Assembly (NCBI GenBank): GCA_934754425.1
Contig: CAKVIN010000007.1
Coordinates: 1 to 64,000 of the forward strand
Source: an uncultured Candidatus Melainabacteria bacterium
Lineage (GTDB): Bacteria > Cyanobacteriota > Vampirovibrionia > Gastranaerophilales > Gastranaerophilaceae
Direction of reading: 5' to 3'
DNA length: 64,000 nucleotides
Shown: positions 60,937 to 64,000 of the stretch, piece by piece
Layout of the letters: each line of letters begins with the position of its first letter
How positions within the stretch are numbered: the stretch's first letter is position 1
Made by a program: the position numbers and the translations under genes
The notes under the pieces: model-generated
Seen by the model: only the letters and a program-made list of their open reading frames with translations
Told to the model about the DNA's origin: nothing
Database searches by the model: none

Positions 60937-63141
60937 TTACAAAATATCTAACGGATCAACATCTATTGCAAGTCGAATATCTTTAGGCATTGTGATTTTG
61001 CTTAAAAATTTAGAAATAAAATCGTGTCCTTTTTGTGATAATTTGTTTTTTATAAGTATCTGGAATCTGTAATATCCGTTTAATTTTTCAATTACGCAAG
61101 GAGTCGGGCCAAGCGTTTCCAAATACTCTCCAAAACCAAATTTTTCTGTCATTGTGTTTAAGCGCATTGCAATTTCCATCGCAGATTTTTCTGCACGAAA
61201 ATTATTTTGTGATGATAAGATTAAGCGGATAATTTGGCTGAATGGCGGATAATCAAACTCTTGTCTGGCTTTGATTTCTGTTTCAAAAAACTTTTCATAA
61301 TCTTGCGCTTTAGCTGTTTGAAAAGCGTAATAATCAGGGTTATAAGTTTGAAATAATACTTTGCCCTTAAATTCTCCTCTGCCGGCACGTCCTGCAACCT
61401 GCGTAAGCAATTGAAAACCTCTTTCAGATGCTCTGTAGTCAGGAATATTAAAACCGGAATCAGCACTAAGCACGCCAACCAGTGTAACATTAGGATTATC
61501 CAAACCTTTTGCTATCATTTGTGTACCAACTAAGATGTCAATTTCGTTATTTTGAAATTTATTCAATAATTCAATATGAGCGTTTTTTCTGGTTAAAATG
61601 TCGCTATCTATTCTTTCAATTCTTGCGTCCGGATAAAGTTCTTTGACTAACAGTTCAATCTTTTGCGTTCCGACTCCGGATGTTGAAAGCGCATCACTTC
61701 CGCATTGTGGACAAAACTCTGGAAAACTCGTTTCTCTATTACAGTAGTGACATTTGAGTTTTTTTACACTAGCGTGCCAAATCATCGGTATAGAACAATC
61801 AGGACATTCGACAACCGTTCCGCAAGCTTTACATTGCGTATATGTAGAATATCCCCTGCGGTTCATCAAGAGAATTACTTGCTGATTTCTTTCTAATGTT
61901 TCAACAATTTCAGTTTGTAAAGGTTTAGAAATAATTCCTCTGTAAGCAGCTTTTCCGTATTCTTGCATATTAATTACTTGAGGTTTCGCAAGCGGAGAAT
62001 TATTAAAGCGCTTTCTCATCTCAAACAAATTATTGTTATTAGTTGCAAAATAATATGTTGAAATATCCGGAGTTGCTGAGCCTAAAATTAGAGGTGCTTG
62101 ATGAAATTGCGCTAAGCGTCTTGCTACAACTCTTGCGTCGTATCTAGGTGCAGGGTTTGTTTGTTTATAAGCGCCTTCGTGCTCCTCGTCAATAATTATT
62201 AAACCTATGTTTTGCAATGGTGCAAATACAGCTGAACGAGCTCCGGCAAGAATTTTAATATCATTGTTATAAAGTCTTTGCCAAACATCGTATTTCTCAC
62301 CTTCTCCAATACTGCTATGCCAAATTGCAACATCTCTTATGCCGAATTTTCGAGCTAATCTTTTGGTCAGTTGAGATGCTAAAGCAATTTCCGGAGCTAA
62401 AAATAGTACATTTTTGCCGGAATCAATAACATCTTTTATTAATTTAAAGTAAACCTCTGTTTTTCCGGAAGCGGTTACACCGTGCAAAAGAATTGGGTTT
62501 GGCGATTTTAGTTTTGCTTTTATCCCTTCATAAGCCGTAATTTGTTCACCGGAAAGTTCAAATAGAGGTTCTGTTTCCACGTCTTTGAATATAGAAAGTG
62601 GATTTCTGTAAATATATTCTTCTTCTATTTTTACGAAACCACTTTCTGCAAGTTTTTTCATTGTTGCTCGTGTTGTTTTCGCCAGTTCCTCAAATTCTAT
62701 AAGCGAACATTTACCTTTAGTTTTAAGCAAAGCCAAGATTTCTTTTTGACGTTTTGTTAAACCTTCGCCGTCTTCCTTAATCAATGAAACAGCAAGTGCA
62801 ATTTTTGCATTTTTTTCGATTAATTTCATCGGCAAAGCTGCATTTAAAACAGTTACAAAATCTGTGCAATAATAGTTTGCTACCCATTCTAAAAGCTTTA
62901 AATATTTAATAGAAAAAAGTGGTGTTTCATCAATTATTCGATTAATTTTTTTAGCCTTAAAATCCCCCGGAAGGTAGTCTGAAAAACCTACAATAAACGC
63001 ATTGATTAATCCCTGTCTGCCAAACGGAATCATTACAGCCTGCCCGATTTGAATGATATCTTTCATCTCGTCGGGTATAAGATAGCTGAATGTCTTGACT
63101 CCAAGCCCTTTTATATTTACTAAAACCAATGCGTATTTCAT
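60937..63141 (-). CDS. priA: Primosomal helicase PriA
   Basis: 734 residues. N-terminal 3'-DNA-binding domain ('VNIKGLGVKTFSYLIPDEMK'), Walker A 'LLHGVTASGKTEVYF', DEAH-type 'LIIIDEEHEGAYKQ', zinc cluster with 'CKACGTVVECPDC' and 'CHYCNRETSFPEFCPQCG', then 'GTQMIAKGLDNPNVTLVGVL' and 'LLTQVAGRAGRG'. Restarts stalled replication forks. Divergent from argS with about 100 bp between. Confidence 0.97.
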   Translation of the reverse strand: MKYALVLVNIKGLGVKTFSYLIPDEMKDIIQIGQAVMIPFGRQGLINAFIVGFSDYLPGDFKAKKINRIIDETPLFSIKYLKLLEWVANYYCTDFVTVLNAALPMKLIEKNAKIALAVSLIKEDGEGLTKRQKEILALLKTKGKCSLIEFEELAKTTRATMKKLAESGFVKIEEEYIYRNPLSIFKDVETEPLFELSGEQITAYEGIKAKLKSPNPILLHGVTASGKTEVYFKLIKDVIDSGKNVLFLAPEIALASQLTKRLARKFGIRDVAIWHSSIGEGEKYDVWQRLYNNDIKILAGARSAVFAPLQNIGLIIIDEEHEGAYKQTNPAPRYDARVVARRLAQFHQAPLILGSATPDISTYYFATNNNNLFEMRKRFNNSPLAKPQVINMQEYGKAAYRGIISKPLQTEIVETLERNQQVILLMNRRGYSTYTQCKACGTVVECPDCSIPMIWHASVKKLKCHYCNRETSFPEFCPQCGSDALSTSGVGTQKIELLVKELYPDARIERIDSDILTRKNAHIELLNKFQNNEIDILVGTQMIAKGLDNPNVTLVGVLSADSGFNIPDYRASERGFQLLTQVAGRAGRGEFKGKVLFQTYNPDYYAFQTAKAQDYEKFFETEIKARQEFDYPPFSQIIRLILSSQNNFRAEKSAMEIAMRLNTMTEKFGFGEYLETLGPTPCVIEKLNGYYRFQILIKNKLSQKGHDFISKFLSKITMPKDIRLAIDVDPLDIL

Positions 63142-63241
63142 AGTTATTATTATATCATAGGTGAAAATAAGTTATATCATTTGGACAATTTTTCTTGTTT
63201 ATTTTATACTGAAACTATTGTTAAATAAGCGAGGATAAAGG

Positions 63242-64000
63242 ATGTTAAAAGATTATTTTTTAAATGAAGTCGATAATGCAATAAAAAAAGCTATTGAGCT
63301 TGGTAAATTAGGACAAATGGCTGTAGAAGATAAGTTTTCTCTTATTATAGAGAAACCAAAAAATGCTGATTTTGGTGATTTTGCAGTAAATGTATCTTCA
63401 TTAGCTCGTTCTGCAAAAATTGCTCCACCTATGATTGCGCAAGCAGTTGTGGAATTTTTATCAAAAGAAAATTATTCAGTAACTGTTGTTGGTGGATTTA
63501 TCAACTTTAAAATAGAAGATTCTCTTTTAGCGAATGCAGTAGCGGAAGTTCTTGCAAAAGGTGAAAATTATGGTCGTCCGGAAAATGTTGAAACAGAAAA
63601 AATCTTATTGGAATATGTTTCAGCAAACCCAACCGGCCCTTTTCACATAGGTCATGGACGTTGGGCTGCAATGGGAAGCGCTTTGGCTAATCTTTTGAAA
63701 TTCTATGGTCATGAAGTTTATCAAGAATTTTATATTAATGATGCAGGAAGTCAAATTCAAAAACTTGGTAATTCATTAAGAATAAGACTTAAACAAGAAA
63801 AAGGCGAAAATGTTGATTTTCCTACCGATGAAATTGAAAGAAAAAATTATTACCCGGGTGATTATTTAATTCCTGTGGCTAAAAAATTCTTGAAATTAAA
63901 TCCGACAGTTGATGTTGACAATGTAGAATTACGTGTTCTTTGTGATTTCGCAAAAAAAGAAATGGAAGAATGCCAAAAGAAATTGTTGGAAGACTTTAGA
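63242..64000 (+). CDS. argS: Arginine-tRNA ligase, 5' part (runs off the window)
   Basis: 253 codons without a stop to the window edge. N-terminal Add-1 domain ('EKPKNADFGDFAVNVSSLAR', 'VVGGFINFKI'), then the class I HIGH motif in 'VSANPTGPFHIGHGRWAAMG' (HIGH at 135-138) and 'YEFYINDAG'-type sequence (here YQEFYINDAGSQIQKLG). This order is specific for ArgS. ATG with GGATAAAGG upstream. Confidence 0.97.
   Translation, partial: MLKDYFLNEVDNAIKKAIELGKLGQMAVEDKFSLIIEKPKNADFGDFAVNVSSLARSAKIAPPMIAQAVVEFLSKENYSVTVVGGFINFKIEDSLLANAVAEVLAKGENYGRPENVETEKILLEYVSANPTGPFHIGHGRWAAMGSALANLLKFYGHEVYQEFYINDAGSQIQKLGNSLRIRLKQEKGENVDFPTDEIERKNYYPGDYLIPVAKKFLKLNPTVDVDNVELRVLCDFAKKEMEECQKKLLEDFR

Overview
The window is AT-rich, tightly packed bacterial DNA and most likely comes from a non-photosynthetic relative of Cyanobacteria (Vampirovibrionia/Melainabacteria, probably the gut-dwelling Gastranaerophilales). 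The signs are an ATP synthase cluster of cyanobacterial design (a, c, b', b, delta, alpha, gamma, with beta and epsilon absent), a Ycf46 / Ycf35-like / DUF2997 gene trio just upstream of it, a minCDE locus, and many lineage-specific small proteins sharing a short N-terminal pattern. No photosynthesis gene is present. The assignment is inferred from gene content; no database was searched.

Layout. Positions 1-551: the first codons of a leftward gene, then nested palindromic repeats. 552-4684: a coiled-coil protein, a LuxR-type mini-regulator and a membrane pyrophosphatase. 4812-10403: the ATP synthase operon (minus strand), interrupted between atpE and the b' gene by 488 bp holding a tandem repeat. 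10475-14038: a small protein, DUF2997, Ycf35-like, Ycf46 and a TPR lipo/secretory protein. 14124-23659: a complete 11-subunit complex I operon, nuoABCDHIJKLMN, without the NADH module EFG. 23748-25772: small proteins, a YhaM-like RNase, a newly recognised candidate type I toxin-antitoxin locus and tRNA-Leu(CAA). 25895-41656: accessory and glycogen-related region with a 1289-residue orphan, a GH13-like protein, an HNH-like protein, a CheR-like protein, thioredoxin, a GH57 enzyme, a DtxR-type repressor and an unusual membrane-anchored glycogen synthase. 41709-46012: a HEPN/MNT-like pair, a metallo-beta-lactamase-fold hydrolase, an HD-GYP-like protein and a repeat protein. 46181-49018: pheT followed by the same dispersed repeat seen after atpE. 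49197-64000: SH3-like and Hsp20-like envelope proteins, minCDE, two YbjQ paralogues with an M48 protease, KdsD, a CDF transporter, an ABC-F protein, PEP carboxykinase, priA and the start of argS.

How it fits together. A pyrophosphatase, a proton-type F-ATPase and a ferredoxin-like-fed complex I form an ion-gradient economy, while PEP carboxykinase, glycogen synthase and GH13/GH57 enzymes point to fermentative sugar use with glycogen storage. Three results deserve most attention: the type I toxin-antitoxin candidate at 25096-25266 (26-residue hydrophobic peptide with a convergent antisense RNA whose promoter and terminator are both visible), a repeat that sits directly behind the stop codons of atpE and pheT in the same orientation, and a recurring N-terminal tag on otherwise unrelated proteins.
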